A DNA stretch of 64,000 nucleotides from Planctomycetaceae bacterium (GTDB lineage Bacteria > Planctomycetota > Planctomycetia > Pirellulales > Lacipirellulaceae), in assembly GCA_002702655.1 (NCBI GenBank), contig PABB01000031.1:62001-126000 (forward strand), in the 5' to 3' direction. How positions within the stretch are numbered: position 1 is the stretch's first letter; each line of letters opens with the position of its first letter. Shown here one piece after another: positions 10,004 through 24,484 of the stretch. Made by a program: the position numbers and the translations under genes. A model generated the notes under the pieces. The model was not told the origin of the DNA and searched no databases. It saw only the letters and a program-made list of their open reading frames with translations.

Positions 10004-10318
10004 CTATTGGGCGGGAATCGGTCCGCCAATTCCAATGACCAAACCCGAGAAGATGATCAACCACGCCAGGGCGATCGCATTCCACCGAATCCTTGCGCGA
10101 TAATCGGGATGATCGCGCCGATAAATCGCGCGCCACCAGGCGTCCAAGGCGACATCGGAGTGAATCTGCGAGTAGAGCAGGAAGGCTTGAAACAGCGGCA
10201 TGACGATTACGCCCAAGCGAACATCGCCCATCGCCCCTCCCAACCCAGTCCCCGCGAAGAGAAGACACGCGAACACAGGCAATAGCCAGAGGTACGACTC
10301 ATCTTCCTTCAGGACCAT
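10004..10318 (-). CDS. small predicted membrane protein after the RND pump gene
   Basis: This 104-residue protein has about three hydrophobic segments: LWLLPVFACLLFAGTGLGG near residue 10, LGVIVMPLFQAFLLYSQI near 35, and AIALAWLIIFSGLVIGIGG near 80. Between them is a charged WWRAIYRRDHPDYRARIRWN loop. The ATG lies only 10 bases after the stop of the RND pump gene on the same strand, so it is probably the last gene of that operon. No family is recognised. It could be an accessory subunit of the pump or an unrelated cotranscribed protein. The Shine-Dalgarno is weak. Confidence 0.65.
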   Translation of the reverse strand: MVLKEDESYLWLLPVFACLLFAGTGLGGAMGDVRLGVIVMPLFQAFLLYSQIHSDVALDAWWRAIYRRDHPDYRARIRWNAIALAWLIIFSGLVIGIGGPIPAQ

Positions 10319-10328
10319 CGACAGTCGC

Positions 10329-13300
10329 TCACGAAGCCGCGCTGGTGACCAACTGCCCCACGTCCTTGGTGCGGCGCCACACCCATCGCGGCAGGCCGTA
10401 GCTCACGCTGTAGCACACGGGAATCACGATCAGCGTGAGCACCGTGGCGAACGCCAGTCCGAACACAATCGCGGCGGTCAGCGGTTGCCAGAACTCGGCG
10501 CCGCCGGAGATGTTCAGCAACAGCGGCAACAACCCGCCGATGGTGGTCACGGTGGTGAGCAGCACGGGCCGCAGGCGGTTGATTCCCGACTCGATCAGCG
10601 CCTCGCGTACTGGAAGCCCGCGCTTGCGCGCTTGGTTGGCAAAATCCACCAACACGATGGCGTCGTTCACCACGATGCCCGTCAGGCTGACCAGCCCGAT
10701 GAACGTGGCCAGGCTGAACGCGAAACCAAACGCCCACATGCCCAGCACCACGCCAATGAACGACAGCGGCACGGCCATCATCACAATGGCGGCCTGCCGG
10801 AAACTATTGAACTGCCCAACCAGGATGCCAAAAATCAGCACCACGCCGATCACCATGCTGTAGGTCAGGATGCGGAAATTCTTGTCGCGCTCCTCGTTCT
10901 CGCCAGTGAAGGTGGCTTGCACGCCCTCGCTGGCGGTGGTGGGCGTGCCATTGAATGCCATCGGATCGGTTGCGCTGGCGCGGAAGCCCAACGAAGGCAA
11001 GATCTCTTCGCGCACCACTTGGAACACGTCGTCAGGCAGCGTCGGCTCGACCACGTTGCAGCGGGCCATGACCGCTCGTTTGCGTTCGTAGCGATTGATG
11101 GCGAACAGCCCCGCGTCACGGCGAATATCGACCACCTCGCCGATGGTGGTCCGCTTGCCGTCGGGCGCGGTCAGCAGCAGCCCCTCGGCCGCGTGGAGGT
11201 CGCTCTGGTACTCGGGGGCCAGTTGCAGACGCAGCGTCACGTCCTCGTCGTCCAGCGTGAGTTCAATCTGCGAGTCGCCGGCAAAGATTACCTGAATCGC
11301 CCGAGCGATCATGGCGTCGGTCATGCCGTACAGGCCGAGGATTTCCGGCTTGGGCTCGATGATGACCTCGGGGTTGTCGTCCCGGTAATCGGTCGACACG
11401 TCCACGGCGCCGCGAACTTCGGCCATGCGGCGGGCCACCTCTTTGCCGAGCCGGCCAAGCTGGTCCAGATCGTCGCCAGTGAACCGCACGGCCACGTCGG
11501 CGCCGCCAGGCGGACCGTCTTCGATCTCCTTGACCGTGAACTTCATCCCCGGCAGCGGTTCGATGCTGCGACGCAAATCGGCGATGACCTCCTGCTCGTG
11601 GACGTCGCGATCGAGCGGCGGCAGCAAATCGACCGTGACCTCGCCGAATTCCGGCCCGGTGGCCGCATCGTCATCGACGCGCACCGACAGACCGCCGGAC
11701 GATCCGACCGCTGTGACGTACTGCCGCACGACGCCGCGGCGTTCCCATTTCTTGAGCGGCTCGGTAATCACGTCGGCCGCGGCCAGCGTCTCCTCGATGC
11801 TGTAACCCAGCGGCAGTTCGTACTTGACGATGAACTGGCCGCGGTCGCTGGTGGGGAAAAAGATAAAGCCTAGCTTGCCCCACAGCACCACGGCGCCGAC
11901 CATTGCCAGAAAGCAGAGCACCAGCACCGACGCCTTATTTTCCAGGCTCCACCGCAGGATGCTCGCGTAAACTCGCGTGCCGAAGCCGAGGTTGGGACGC
12001 ACCCGCGCCGCCGCGGTCGGCGCCCCGGCTGGGATGCCCGTGCTGGAGGAGACCGCAGCGAACACGGCGGATTCGTCGCTCACCGGCACGTGCTGGCGAT
12101 ACCAGCGGGCGGCGAGCGTGGGAATCACGAAGTGGTCGACGATCACCGAACCCAACAGGGCGACGCTGACCACCTTGGGCATGACGCCCATGAAGTCGCC
12201 CATGATTCCCGGGACCAGGAGCATCGGCAGAAAGGCCGCGACCGTGGTCAGGTCGGCGGCCAACACGGGCAGGCCGACTTCTTCGATGCCGAGCTTCGCC
12301 GCGGTGACGGGATCTTCGCCCCGTTCGATGTGGCGGTGGATGTTCTCGGCCACGATGATCGCGCCGTCGACCACCATGCCCAGCACGAGGATAAAGCTGA
12401 ACACCACCATGTTGGAAATGGGGATGCCCGAAAAGTACAGAAAGATCAGCCCCACGGCCGTGCTGAAGGGGATGGCGATCAGCACCAGGATCGAAATCCG
12501 CAATCCCATCGTCCAGGCCAGAATGACCAGCACCAGCATCGCGCCGAACACCGCGCTGGAGCCCAACACGCGGAACATCACCCAGATTTCCTCGGAGGCG
12601 TCCCGCGACGTGGTGAATTCGATGTCACCGTACTGATCGTCTAGATCATCAACGAGCGCTTTGACCGCCCGGGCCGCGCCCAGCGTGTTGATGTCCGACT
12701 CTTTGTAAACGATGATCGTCGCGCAATTGCGGCCGTTGAGCTGCGAGTAGTTCAGCTCGCGCCGGTTGGCGTCGAGCACCTCGGCCACGTCGGCCACGCG
12801 AATCGCTTTGCCGTCGACGCTGGCGACGATCGCCTCGCGAATGTCCTCGATGCCGCGGAACTTGGATTCATTGCGCAGCGTGGCGTCGTAGCGGCCCGTA
12901 TCGAGCGCCCCGGCGGGGATTTTGGCGTTGAAGTCCTGTAGCGCCGTGCGAACCTGCCCCAGCGTCAGGTTATATTGTGCCAGCAGATGCGGATTCACGT
13001 TGACGTGAATCTCGCGCTCCTTGCCGCCGAACAGTTGCGTGCTGGAGACGCCTTCGACTTGCGAGGCGATCTTCTCTTCGACCTCCTCGGCAATCTCCTT
13101 GAGCGCCCGCTCGTCGTAACCCGGCGGCCCGCTCAGCGTCACCAGCATCAGCGGGGCGTTTTCGAAATCGATCTTCGTGACCTCGGGCTGCACCTCCCGG
13201 CCCAGTGGCAATTCGTTACGGATCTTGTCGACGAGATCTTTGACTTCCCGCTTGGCGTCGTCGGGGTCGACTCCGTCGAGAAAGATGACCTGGGTGATCG

Positions 13301-13565
13301 ACGCCCCGCGCAAACTGGTCGAGGCGATGTAGTCGACGCTCTGCAACGATTCGAGCGTCTCCTCGATCTTGCGGGCGACTTCGTTCTCCGACTCGCTGGG
13401 CTGCGCGTCGGGGTAGGGCACCGCAACCAACACGACGGCCTTGGTGATGGCGGGGGTGCGCTGTACCGGCGTGAACGCCGCCGAGTACATGGCCAGCAGC
13501 AGCACTAGAATCGTTCCCATGAGAACGACCCGCGGATGATCGACGGCGGCGCTGCTGATTTTCAT
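10329..13565 (-). CDS. RND-family efflux transporter permease (AcrB/MdtBC-like)
   Basis: This 1078-residue inner-membrane proton-driven exporter has a first membrane helix at about 12-30 ([19 protein letters not shown]), a large periplasmic porter domain, then helices from about 335. A second half repeats the pattern. The helix-4 relay region reads [20 protein letters not shown] at about 395-414, so only Asp400 of the usual Asp-Asp pair is kept, Gly401 replacing the second. ELPLG-type porter elements and the C-terminal [17 protein letters not shown] block are typical of HAE-type pumps. The adaptor gene lies 87 bases upstream on the same strand. No outer-membrane channel gene is adjacent, so a shared TolC-like partner is implied. 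Confidence 0.93.
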   Translation of the reverse strand: MKISSAAVDHPRVVLMGTILVLLLAMYSAAFTPVQRTPAITKAVVLVAVPYPDAQPSESENEVARKIEETLESLQSVDYIASTSLRGASITQVIFLDGVDPDDAKREVKDLVDKIRNELPLGREVQPEVTKIDFENAPLMLVTLSGPPGYDERALKEIAEEVEEKIASQVEGVSSTQLFGGKEREIHVNVNPHLLAQYNLTLGQVRTALQDFNAKIPAGALDTGRYDATLRNESKFRGIEDIREAIVASVDGKAIRVADVAEVLDANRRELNYSQLNGRNCATIIVYKESDINTLGAARAVKALVDDLDDQYGDIEFTTSRDASEEIWVMFRVLGSSAVFGAMLVLVILAWTMGLRISILVLIAIPFSTAVGLIFLYFSGIPISNMVVFSFILVLGMVVDGAIIVAENIHRHIERGEDPVTAAKLGIEEVGLPVLAADLTTVAAFLPMLLVPGIMGDFMGVMPKVVSVALLGSVIVDHFVIPTLAARWYRQHVPVSDESAVFAAVSSSTGIPAGAPTAAARVRPNLGFGTRVYASILRWSLENKASVLVLCFLAMVGAVVLWGKLGFIFFPTSDRGQFIVKYELPLGYSIEETLAAADVITEPLKKWERRGVVRQYVTAVGSSGGLSVRVDDDAATGPEFGEVTVDLLPPLDRDVHEQEVIADLRRSIEPLPGMKFTVKEIEDGPPGGADVAVRFTGDDLDQLGRLGKEVARRMAEVRGAVDVSTDYRDDNPEVIIEPKPEILGLYGMTDAMIARAIQVIFAGDSQIELTLDDEDVTLRLQLAPEYQSDLHAAEGLLLTAPDGKRTTIGEVVDIRRDAGLFAINRYERKRAVMARCNVVEPTLPDDVFQVVREEILPSLGFRASATDPMAFNGTPTTASEGVQATFTGENEERDKNFRILTYSMVIGVVLIFGILVGQFNSFRQAAIVMMAVPLSFIGVVLGMWAFGFAFSLATFIGLVSLTGIVVNDAIVLVDFANQARKRGLPVREALIESGINRLRPVLLTTVTTIGGLLPLLLNISGGAEFWQPLTAAIVFGLAFATVLTLIVIPVCYSVSYGLPRWVWRRTKDVGQLVTSAAS

Positions 13566-13652
13566 GGGGTACGAGAGGAACGACGTCTAGCTGATGGAGT
13601 ACAACGGATGTCGGCGCCTTGAGCACTCGCGCGCTGTTCGGTGATAGCAGAC

Positions 13653-14996
13653 TTACCGGAGCTGCGCAGTGCCGAGCGAAGGAGGCGACGCGGCTGCCTG
13701 GGCTTCCAGCGAGACGGCTTCAGCGTCTAATTCCGACGCAAGGCGCACCGGCTGCCCGTCGGCCAGGCGATACTGCCCGCGGGTGATCACGTTCTCGAGT
13801 TGGACGTCGCTTGCCGGCACGACCACTTTGGTTCCCTGATTCGACCAATGCGGCAGAGACACGCGACGGGCGCGATGCACGTCGGTCTCGCCCAACGACC
13901 AATACAGCATTTCCAGCGGCGCCCGATGCGAATCGATGGTGAAAATGTACGCTTTGTCCGAGCGGTACAAGACGGCGCTGGCGGGAATTTCGTACCCGCG
14001 TACGCGATCGACGACCAACCGGGCCGTGCCCACCATCCCCGAACGTAACAGCCGCTGGCGATTGTCCAACCGCACCTCGACGGCAAACAGCGTCGTGTTG
14101 GGATCGGCCGCCTCGGCGATGCGGTACACCTCGCCCTCCACCGGCGGCCACGGGCGGCCAAATTGATCGCGGCCCTCCAACGTGACGTGAGCGCGAAACA
14201 CCGCGTCGTCATCGCCCGGGGCGTCGCCGCCGCCTGCCGACGTGGGCTGGGCCTGCTGCCGCGCGCGGCGGACCTGCTGCTGCCGCAATTGCAGTTCGCG
14301 AACCCGCGACTCGGGGACGCTGATCACCAGCAGCACTTCGTCGTTTTCCAACAGCTCGAACAGCACTTGGTTCGGCGCGACGGATTCGCCTTCGTTGACC
14401 AAGCGGCGGGAAATTGTGGCTGCCACCGGGCTGCGCAGCGTGGCGTCTTCCAAGCTCTTCGTCGCCCGTTCGACTTGCGCGCGGGCCAATGCCAAATCGG
14501 TGACCGCAGTTTGCAGTGCGGTTTCCGAAACGGCGCCGGGGTTTTGCTCGCGGGCGCGTTGCCATCGCTGAAGTTCAGCCGTGGTTTGTTCCAGCCGCGC
14601 CATCGCTTCGCTGCGCTGAGCGCGAAACACGCGATCGTCGAGCACCGCCAGCACCTGCCCCGCTTCGACCCGGTCGCCGTCGTCCAACGGCCCGCCGGCG
14701 GCGTTGGTCCCCAGTTTCAGTACGCGGCCGCCGACCTCGAAGCCGACCGAGTACGATTCCCAGGGGCGAATCAAGCCCGCGTAGGTTTCGGTGACCTCGC
14801 ACAGTTTCTCTTCGAGGGGCTGAACCGTCACGAGCGCCTTGGGGGCGGCCGATTCAGCAAGCGGGCGGACCTGGGCTTTGGCGGCGGCAGCATCGCCTTG
14901 TCCCTTGGCGCTCAGCCAGACCATCACGCCGACGGCAAACGCCGTGAGCGCAATCAGCACGCCGTAATGGACGAGCTTCTCTGTAAATCGTTTCAT
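13653..14996 (-). CDS. RND efflux periplasmic adaptor (membrane fusion protein)
   Basis: This 447-residue adaptor has an N-terminal membrane anchor at about residues 9-29 (YGVLIALTAFAVGVMVWL), a split lipoyl/barrel region beginning TYAGLIRPWESYSVGFEVGG, a coiled-coil hairpin at about 120-185 (RSEAMARLEQTTAELQRWQR, then LALARAQVERATKSLEDA), and the second lipoyl half SPVAATISRRLVNEGESVAP. C-terminal beta-barrel domains follow. It should link the downstream RND pump to an outer-membrane channel. The operon order is adaptor, pump, small membrane protein, all on the minus strand. Confidence 0.92.
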   Translation of the reverse strand: MKRFTEKLVHYGVLIALTAFAVGVMVWLSAKGQGDAAAAKAQVRPLAESAAPKALVTVQPLEEKLCEVTETYAGLIRPWESYSVGFEVGGRVLKLGTNAAGGPLDDGDRVEAGQVLAVLDDRVFRAQRSEAMARLEQTTAELQRWQRAREQNPGAVSETALQTAVTDLALARAQVERATKSLEDATLRSPVAATISRRLVNEGESVAPNQVLFELLENDEVLLVISVPESRVRELQLRQQQVRRARQQAQPTSAGGGDAPGDDDAVFRAHVTLEGRDQFGRPWPPVEGEVYRIAEAADPNTTLFAVEVRLDNRQRLLRSGMVGTARLVVDRVRGYEIPASAVLYRSDKAYIFTIDSHRAPLEMLYWSLGETDVHRARRVSLPHWSNQGTKVVVPASDVQLENVITRGQYRLADGQPVRLASELDAEAVSLEAQAAASPPSLGTAQLR

Positions 14997-15214
14997 CGTG
15001 TCCGCCAGAAGAAAGCGGTCAGGCAGGCTGCAATGCGGCGGGTGCGTCGACTGAACGACGCAATTGCTGGGTCAGTGTCCTCTTATAATAGGCGGGCCGA
15101 GAATCGGCGGCAATTGCGGCTGTGGGGCAGGGGAGCGGCGGTTTTGCGCAGCGGATTCTTGCCCTCCGCACCCGGGCTCGCCAGCAACCGGCAAATCCGA
15201 TTGCGGCCAATGTC

Positions 15215-15517
15215 TCAGCCATTCGAAAGCAACTCGGCGATCTTGCCGCGAATCTCGGCCACATCGCCGCCGCGGATCAGCAAGCGTTTCTGTGGCGAAG
15301 TGGCGCCGGCGACGATTTCGACGGCCGACTTCGGCACGCCGAGAGCTTTCGCTGCGACGGCGACGACGGACTTGTTGGCTTTGCCCGCCTCAGGGGATGC
15401 GTGGACGTGGATCCGCAAGGCGCCGTCGTGCTCGCCCGCGATGCCCTGCCGCTGCGAGCCGGCGCGGACGCGGACCGCCAGAACCGCTCCGTCAGCATGT
15501 GGCTCGACGGCGACCAT
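15215..15517 (-). CDS. DUF167 / YggU-family protein
   Basis: This 100-residue protein starts at the ATG at 15517, whose last-to-first base junction overlaps the yggS stop (TGATG), a sign of translational coupling. The frame is open further upstream inside yggS, but that extension is an artefact. The conserved signature VHASPEAGKANKSVVAVAAK followed by LGVPKSAVEIVAGATSPQKR matches DUF167. The family's biochemical role is not established. The yggS-DUF167 neighbourhood is common in bacteria. Confidence 0.9.
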   Translation of the reverse strand: MVAVEPHADGAVLAVRVRAGSQRQGIAGEHDGALRIHVHASPEAGKANKSVVAVAAKALGVPKSAVEIVAGATSPQKRLLIRGGDVAEIRGKIAELLSNG

Positions 15518-16221
15518 CAACCCAGTCCCGCAAACAAACGCGAGCCGACGCGGATCATGGTGGCGCCCTCGGCGATGGCCACGGGGAAGTCGCCGCTCAT
15601 GCCCATCGACAGCTCCGCCAGGGAAACGCCCGGCGGGCAAACGCCATGCAATTCGTCGCGCAGCGTGCGCAATGCGGCAAAGTTAGCGCCGGCCGTCGCC
15701 TGGCTGCCATCGCGCGCCGCCATTGTCATCAGGCCCAGCACTCGCGCATGGTCGAAATCGCCCAGTGTTGGCGCCAACTCGCGCAGCTCTTCGGCCGAAA
15801 AGCCGTGTTTGGCCGACTCGCCGGAGCAGTTGACTTCCAGCAGCACTTCGATCGATGCGTCGGCTGCTGCCGCTTCGTCGTTGATGGCGGTGAGCAGCCG
15901 CTTGCTATCGACGCTGTGAATCACGGGCGATGCCTGCAACGTGCGCCGCACCTTGTTCCGCTGCAGGTGACCGACCAGATGCCAGCGGGCGTCGGCCAGC
16001 GCGGGTTCGGCGGCCTTGTCCCACAACTGTTGCGGGCGGCTTTCGCCCAGATCACGCACGCCCGCGGCCAGCAACAACTCGGTCGTCGCGGCGTCGACAT
16101 ATTTGCTGACGCCGATCAGTCGTACCGAATCGGCCGCACGCCCTGCGGCCGCGGCGGCTTCGGCCATCTCGTCCCGCACGCGGGCCACGTTGTCGGCGAT
16201 GATTTGCCGCGGATCAGCCAT
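15517..16221 (-). CDS. yggS: YggS-family PLP-binding protein (PLP homeostasis)
   Basis: This 234-residue single-domain fold-III PLP protein (PLPBP/YggS/COG0325) has the PLP lysine at Lys40 in LIGVSKYV. It also has GESRPQQLWDK, WHLVGHLQRNKVR, HSVDS, EVNCSGESAKHGF and the phosphate-binding C-terminal block LSMGMSGDFPVAIAEGATMI. The family buffers pyridoxal phosphate and has no known catalytic activity. It is translationally coupled to the DUF167 gene by a one-base overlap. Its own start lies 18 bases after the stop of the upstream 617-residue gene, so all three may be one transcript. Confidence 0.95.
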   Translation of the reverse strand: MADPRQIIADNVARVRDEMAEAAAAAGRAADSVRLIGVSKYVDAATTELLLAAGVRDLGESRPQQLWDKAAEPALADARWHLVGHLQRNKVRRTLQASPVIHSVDSKRLLTAINDEAAAADASIEVLLEVNCSGESAKHGFSAEELRELAPTLGDFDHARVLGLMTMAARDGSQATAGANFAALRTLRDELHGVCPPGVSLAELSMGMSGDFPVAIAEGATMIRVGSRLFAGLG

Positions 16222-16239
16222 GGGGTCGCGTGCGGCGCG

Positions 16240-18093
16240 TTAGCCTTCGATTTCGACCAACTCTTCCGCCAGACCGGTGTCGGGATCGAAGCAGGCGGCG
16301 AAGAATTCCGATGCGGTGTTTTGCCCCAACAGCGTGCGATTGGCTCGTTCGGCAATCGACCGGTAGAACATCCACTGATCGGCGCCGCTTTGGGCGCGGT
16401 AGCCGACCGCGACGTCGGGCGGCTGGATCTCCAGCCCCTGGGCGACCGTCAATTGCCGCCACGTGCATTCCTTGCGCGACCGCTTGGAGCGCAGGTCGAT
16501 CAGCAGCGGAGCGATCGCAGCCGTGCCGGTTCGCTCGACCGACCACGCGAGCTGACCGTCGATGGCCGCCAACTCGCCGCCGCGGGGATCGGCGCGCCAT
16601 TCGGCCAGCGCCAGCGGCAACACGCGCCAGGCCGAGTCGCCGGCCACGAGCAGGCCGTCGCGGGTTTCGCGCTCGCCGGCAAAATCGACCGCACTGGCCA
16701 GCGGCAGTCGTCCGCTATAGGTCAACTGCCGTTCGCCGCCGGGCGTCCCCGAGCAGTAGTCAGCGAGGTAGAGAAACAGCTCCTGCCGCGCCAGCAACAA
16801 CTGTCGTTCGATGCTCATGCCGTTGGGCAGCTTCATCGTCAGTTCGAGGAAGTCGACGTCGTCATCGCTGAACCAGCACGTTTCTTCCCATTTGTCCCCC
16901 GCTTCGACTCCCTTGCCGTCGATCTGCAGATCGACCGACCACGGCCCGCAGAAGACCTGCTGCTTGCCGATGCGCAAATCGAGCCGCAGGGTCGGCTGGG
17001 AGAAATCCACGGCGAGCGTCGTGCCGCGCGAACTCCAGTCGGTTCGCAACAGCGCGGCCCCGGACCATTCGCAGTGATCGGCAGGCTCGGGAGCGTCGTG
17101 CGTCTTGGCCGCGCCGGCGTGCTTGCCCAACGGCTTGCGGCCAAGCAACTCCTGCGCCGCGGCTGCGTCGGACGGGTCGCCGCCATAATGCAGTGCGGCC
17201 TGCAACAGGTCGGCCGACCAGGCGCCGCTCATCTCGCCGGCCAGCAACATGCGGCCGCCGGGCGCCGTCCACCGCAGCGCCTGTCGAACGAGCCAGCCGT
17301 ACTGCGTGCGGGCAAATTTCGACCAGGGAGATTTCTTGGCGCGCCCGGCCATCACGGCCAGCCGCGTCCACGACGCCACCAGCGGCAGCATGGCGCCAAC
17401 GAACGCCGCATGCGGCAACCCCTCGCCGTTGAGCAACTCCTCGGCGCTCTCGGCCAGGCGATCACTGTCGACGCGGGCCAGATCGGCGAACCGTTGAATT
17501 TCAGGCAACAACACGCTCAGCGCGAGCGGCAACTCGACCGCAAGTAACTGCCCGCAGAGCATCGACTCGGCCGAGTCGCCGACGTATTCCCGATCACTGG
17601 CGGCCAGTCGGCCCAACGTGTCGAGTACGTCCCACCAGACGTCATTCTCGCAGCAGCCGGCGGCCGTGGGCATCAGGTGGGCCGCCGCCACCGCGGCCAA
17701 AGCAAATTGCCAGTCGGCGGCATGCTCGCCGTCTTTCGCCCAAGCCCGCCATTGCTGCAGGGCGTCGGCGATCCGATTGCGCTGCTTGCCCTTGAGCGAC
17801 GAGCCCGTGCTGCCGGCAAACTTGGCCGCCAGTGACAGCAACTCGTCGGCGGGCGCCGAGTCGCCGGCGCCGACGACGCCCCAACTCAGCGCCGAGCCGC
17901 GGCCGACGTCTGCCAGCGGACTCTTCCGTTCGGCGCTAGCCAGCCATTTCGTGAATTCCGCCGTGTCGGCAGCCTTGCGCAGCTTGGCGGGCAGCGCCGA
18001 CGTCCAACCGGCAGGCGTCGAGCAGTGCCGCGCCAGCAAATTCTCGCCGCCGCCGATGTCGCGGCGCGAGTCCATTTCTACAGTTGCGGCCAT
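16240..18093 (-). CDS. uncharacterised large protein, heparinase-like layout suspected
   Basis: Starting at the ATG at 18093, with GAAGGA 11 bases upstream, the product is 617 residues with no signal peptide or membrane helix. The first half is helical and Ala/Leu rich. The second half, from about residue 330 (WSSRGTTLAVDFSQPTLRLD onward), is beta-rich. It contains VFCGPWSVDLQIDGKG, WEETCWFSDDDVDFLELTMK and LPNGMSIERQLLLARQELF. A helical toroid followed by a beta-sandwich recalls heparinase II/III-type polysaccharide lyases, but I see no catalytic motif and treat this as a weak guess. It is followed closely by yggS on the same strand. Confidence 0.75.
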   Translation of the reverse strand: MAATVEMDSRRDIGGGENLLARHCSTPAGWTSALPAKLRKAADTAEFTKWLASAERKSPLADVGRGSALSWGVVGAGDSAPADELLSLAAKFAGSTGSSLKGKQRNRIADALQQWRAWAKDGEHAADWQFALAAVAAAHLMPTAAGCCENDVWWDVLDTLGRLAASDREYVGDSAESMLCGQLLAVELPLALSVLLPEIQRFADLARVDSDRLAESAEELLNGEGLPHAAFVGAMLPLVASWTRLAVMAGRAKKSPWSKFARTQYGWLVRQALRWTAPGGRMLLAGEMSGAWSADLLQAALHYGGDPSDAAAAQELLGRKPLGKHAGAAKTHDAPEPADHCEWSGAALLRTDWSSRGTTLAVDFSQPTLRLDLRIGKQQVFCGPWSVDLQIDGKGVEAGDKWEETCWFSDDDVDFLELTMKLPNGMSIERQLLLARQELFLYLADYCSGTPGGERQLTYSGRLPLASAVDFAGERETRDGLLVAGDSAWRVLPLALAEWRADPRGGELAAIDGQLAWSVERTGTAAIAPLLIDLRSKRSRKECTWRQLTVAQGLEIQPPDVAVGYRAQSGADQWMFYRSIAERANRTLLGQNTASEFFAACFDPDTGLAEELVEIEG

Positions 18094-18253
18094 GGGGAAT
18101 CGGTTCCTTCTGAGTTCCTCGTCTGCCCGGGCGCGGCGCCGGCGGGGTCCGTCTGAGTTGTCGCATGGGCGATAGCGTCGCCATTCTAACGCAGGCCGTA
18201 AGCCGACGCACGGGGGCGCCTTGGCAAGCAACAATTCAGTGAGAACAGATTAA

Positions 18254-18276
18254 GCCCCGCCGCTTGCGGCCGGGGC
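18254..18276. repeat. compact GC-rich palindrome
   Basis: GCCCCG (18254-18259) pairs with CGGGGC (18271-18276). Inside, CCGC (18260-18263) pairs with GCGG (18266-18269) across a TT loop, leaving one bulged C at 18270. Its form suggests a dispersed palindromic repeat, but only one copy lies in this window. Confidence 0.5.
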
Positions 18277-18350
18277 CGCCCCTGCGTGCGAGTCGCGCCC
18301 TTGGCGGCCCGAGGTGCGGGCCCGGCCCTTCGGGCGGCCGCAACGGGCGT

Positions 18351-18356
18351 TATAAT
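18351..18356 (+). promoter_or_regulatory. candidate -10 element of the YdjY-domain gene
   Basis: A perfect TATAAT lies 64 bases upstream of the ATG at 18420. No good -35 hexamer is seen at the proper spacing (CTTCGG at 17 bases), so this is a weak promoter call. Confidence 0.35.
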
Positions 18357-18419
18357 TCACGCACTGTCGGCTCCTGGACGAGCCGATCGCCGCCGCGCAA
18401 GACCAGGCAGGAGAGAAAG

Positions 18420-19250
18420 ATGACGACCGCACTTGCTCGTTCCACTTGGATGGCCCACCTATTTCTCGCGGGCCTGCTGGTCAGTTCGCCGCCGGCATGG
18501 GGGCAGGATGCGACCGCCGCGGCCGACAGCGGGGATGAGGCTGCGGCCACAGACGACGCTGAGGTCGACGCCACAGCCGACGAAGCCACCGACGCGGAGG
18601 AGGCCGAAGCCCGTGCCGCCCGCGTGCCGCGGTTCTCGCCGCCCCCCGGCGCCAAGAAGCTGCCCAAGCCGGACGAGGTGTGGATCGACGCCGACAAAAA
18701 ACTGGTCTACGTCGACGGCTACGTGTCGCTGCGCGAGGGCTACCTGGAAATGTTCGCCTGCCTGGAGGGCACTAAGGAGCACGAATCGGTCGTCGCGGTC
18801 CGCTCCAGCGCCGCCACGATCCACGCGGCGCTGATCTCCATCGGCGCCAAACCGGGCAGCCCCGTGCAGTACCGCCCCAAGTTCCGCCCCCCCAGCGGCG
18901 ACGTGATCAACATCGACGTGCTATGGCTCGACCAGAAGGGCAAGGTGCAGAAGTCCCGCGCCCAGGATTGGGTCCGCGAGGTCAAAAGCAAGAAGCCGAT
19001 GAAGCAAGTCTGGGTCTTTGCTGGCAGCGGCTTCTACACCGACCCCGACACGGGCAAGCGCTACTACACGGCCGAGGGGGGCGACTTCATCTGCGTGTCG
19101 AACTTCACGACCGCCACGCTCGACGTGCCGATCGAGAGCAGCAAGAACGCCGACGGGTTGCTGTTTGAGGCCAATCCCGACAAGACGCCCGAACTGGGCA
19201 CGCCCGTGCGGTTGGTGCTGAGCGTGCAGAAGCCGGACGAGAAAAAGTAG
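18420..19250 (+). CDS. exported YdjY-domain protein
   Basis: The ATG at 18420 follows GGAGAG; an open frame extends to 18264 but lacks a start signal. The 276-residue product has a signal peptide over about 1-29 (MTTALARSTWMAHLFLAGLL, ending AWGQ). A strongly acidic Ala/Asp/Glu linker follows to about residue 62. Then comes a compact domain with VWIDADKKLVYVDGYVSLRE, GYLEMFACLEGTKEHESVVA and VRSSAATIHAALISIGAKPG, which matches the YdjY domain common in planctomycetes. Its role is unknown; it is presumably periplasmic. A nested palindrome follows the gene and may act as its terminator. Confidence 0.85.
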   Translation: MTTALARSTWMAHLFLAGLLVSSPPAWGQDATAAADSGDEAAATDDAEVDATADEATDAEEAEARAARVPRFSPPPGAKKLPKPDEVWIDADKKLVYVDGYVSLREGYLEMFACLEGTKEHESVVAVRSSAATIHAALISIGAKPGSPVQYRPKFRPPSGDVINIDVLWLDQKGKVQKSRAQDWVREVKSKKPMKQVWVFAGSGFYTDPDTGKRYYTAEGGDFICVSNFTTATLDVPIESSKNADGLLFEANPDKTPELGTPVRLVLSVQKPDEKK

Positions 19251-19597
19251 GCGTGGCTGCGGCGGCGGTGCGCGGCCAAGTTTTATTCACGGGCGACACG
19301 TCGGGTGCCATTCCCACGGCGGTCTTCCGCCGTGGGAATGCTGGATCACCACCGCCGCATGCCCACGCCTGCGGAAAGGCGTGGGCATGGCACCCCGCGT
19401 CATGAGCGGAATCGCACGCCCCGGTTGGCTTCGCTTCCAGTGGCCGGCTTTTGCCTGCATGAGCCGTTCACCCCAGAGGATTTCTCGCGGCTCCCCAATA
19501 TGCTGGTCAGCCGTCCGCGGATGCTGCTATAATGAAGGCCTGCCGCTACCTCGCGGGGACACTCAGGGGCGCGTCCCGCGGAACGGAGGCGAGTCTC
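19251..19597. other. 347-base intergenic region with a nested palindromic element
   Basis: It contains the 19303-19395 element and no convincing gene. Short plus-strand frames run through the palindrome but have no start signal. Confidence 0.6.
19303..19395. repeat. nested double-hairpin (REP/BIME-like) element
   Basis: The outer arms GGGTGCCA (19303-19310) and TGGCACCC (19388-19395) are perfectly complementary. Inside are two separate perfect hairpins. The first has a 14-base stem CATTCCCACGGCGG (19309-19322 with 19327-19340, loop TCTT). The second has a 13-base stem CATGCCCACGCCT (19358-19370 with 19377-19389, loop GCGGAA). The layout resembles bacterial interspersed mosaic elements. The hairpins may also serve as a transcription stop or mRNA stabiliser for the preceding gene. 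Confidence 0.8.

Positions 19598-24484
<4,887 letters not shown>

Larger units (their letters stand above)
18094..18419. other. 325-base divergent intergenic region
   Basis: It separates two divergent genes. It holds a GC-rich hairpin (18254-18276) and a perfect -10 hexamer facing the plus-strand gene (18351-18356). No small gene is evident. Confidence 0.6.

Noticed and set aside
10200..11873. A 557-codon plus-strand frame opposite the RND pump
   Set aside because: It is Gln/His/Arg-rich antisense of a conserved transporter with no Shine-Dalgarno.
15064..17547. An 827-codon plus-strand frame across yggS and the 617-residue gene
   Set aside because: It runs opposite well-supported genes, including YggS with all its motifs, and its composition is that of a GC-driven shadow frame.
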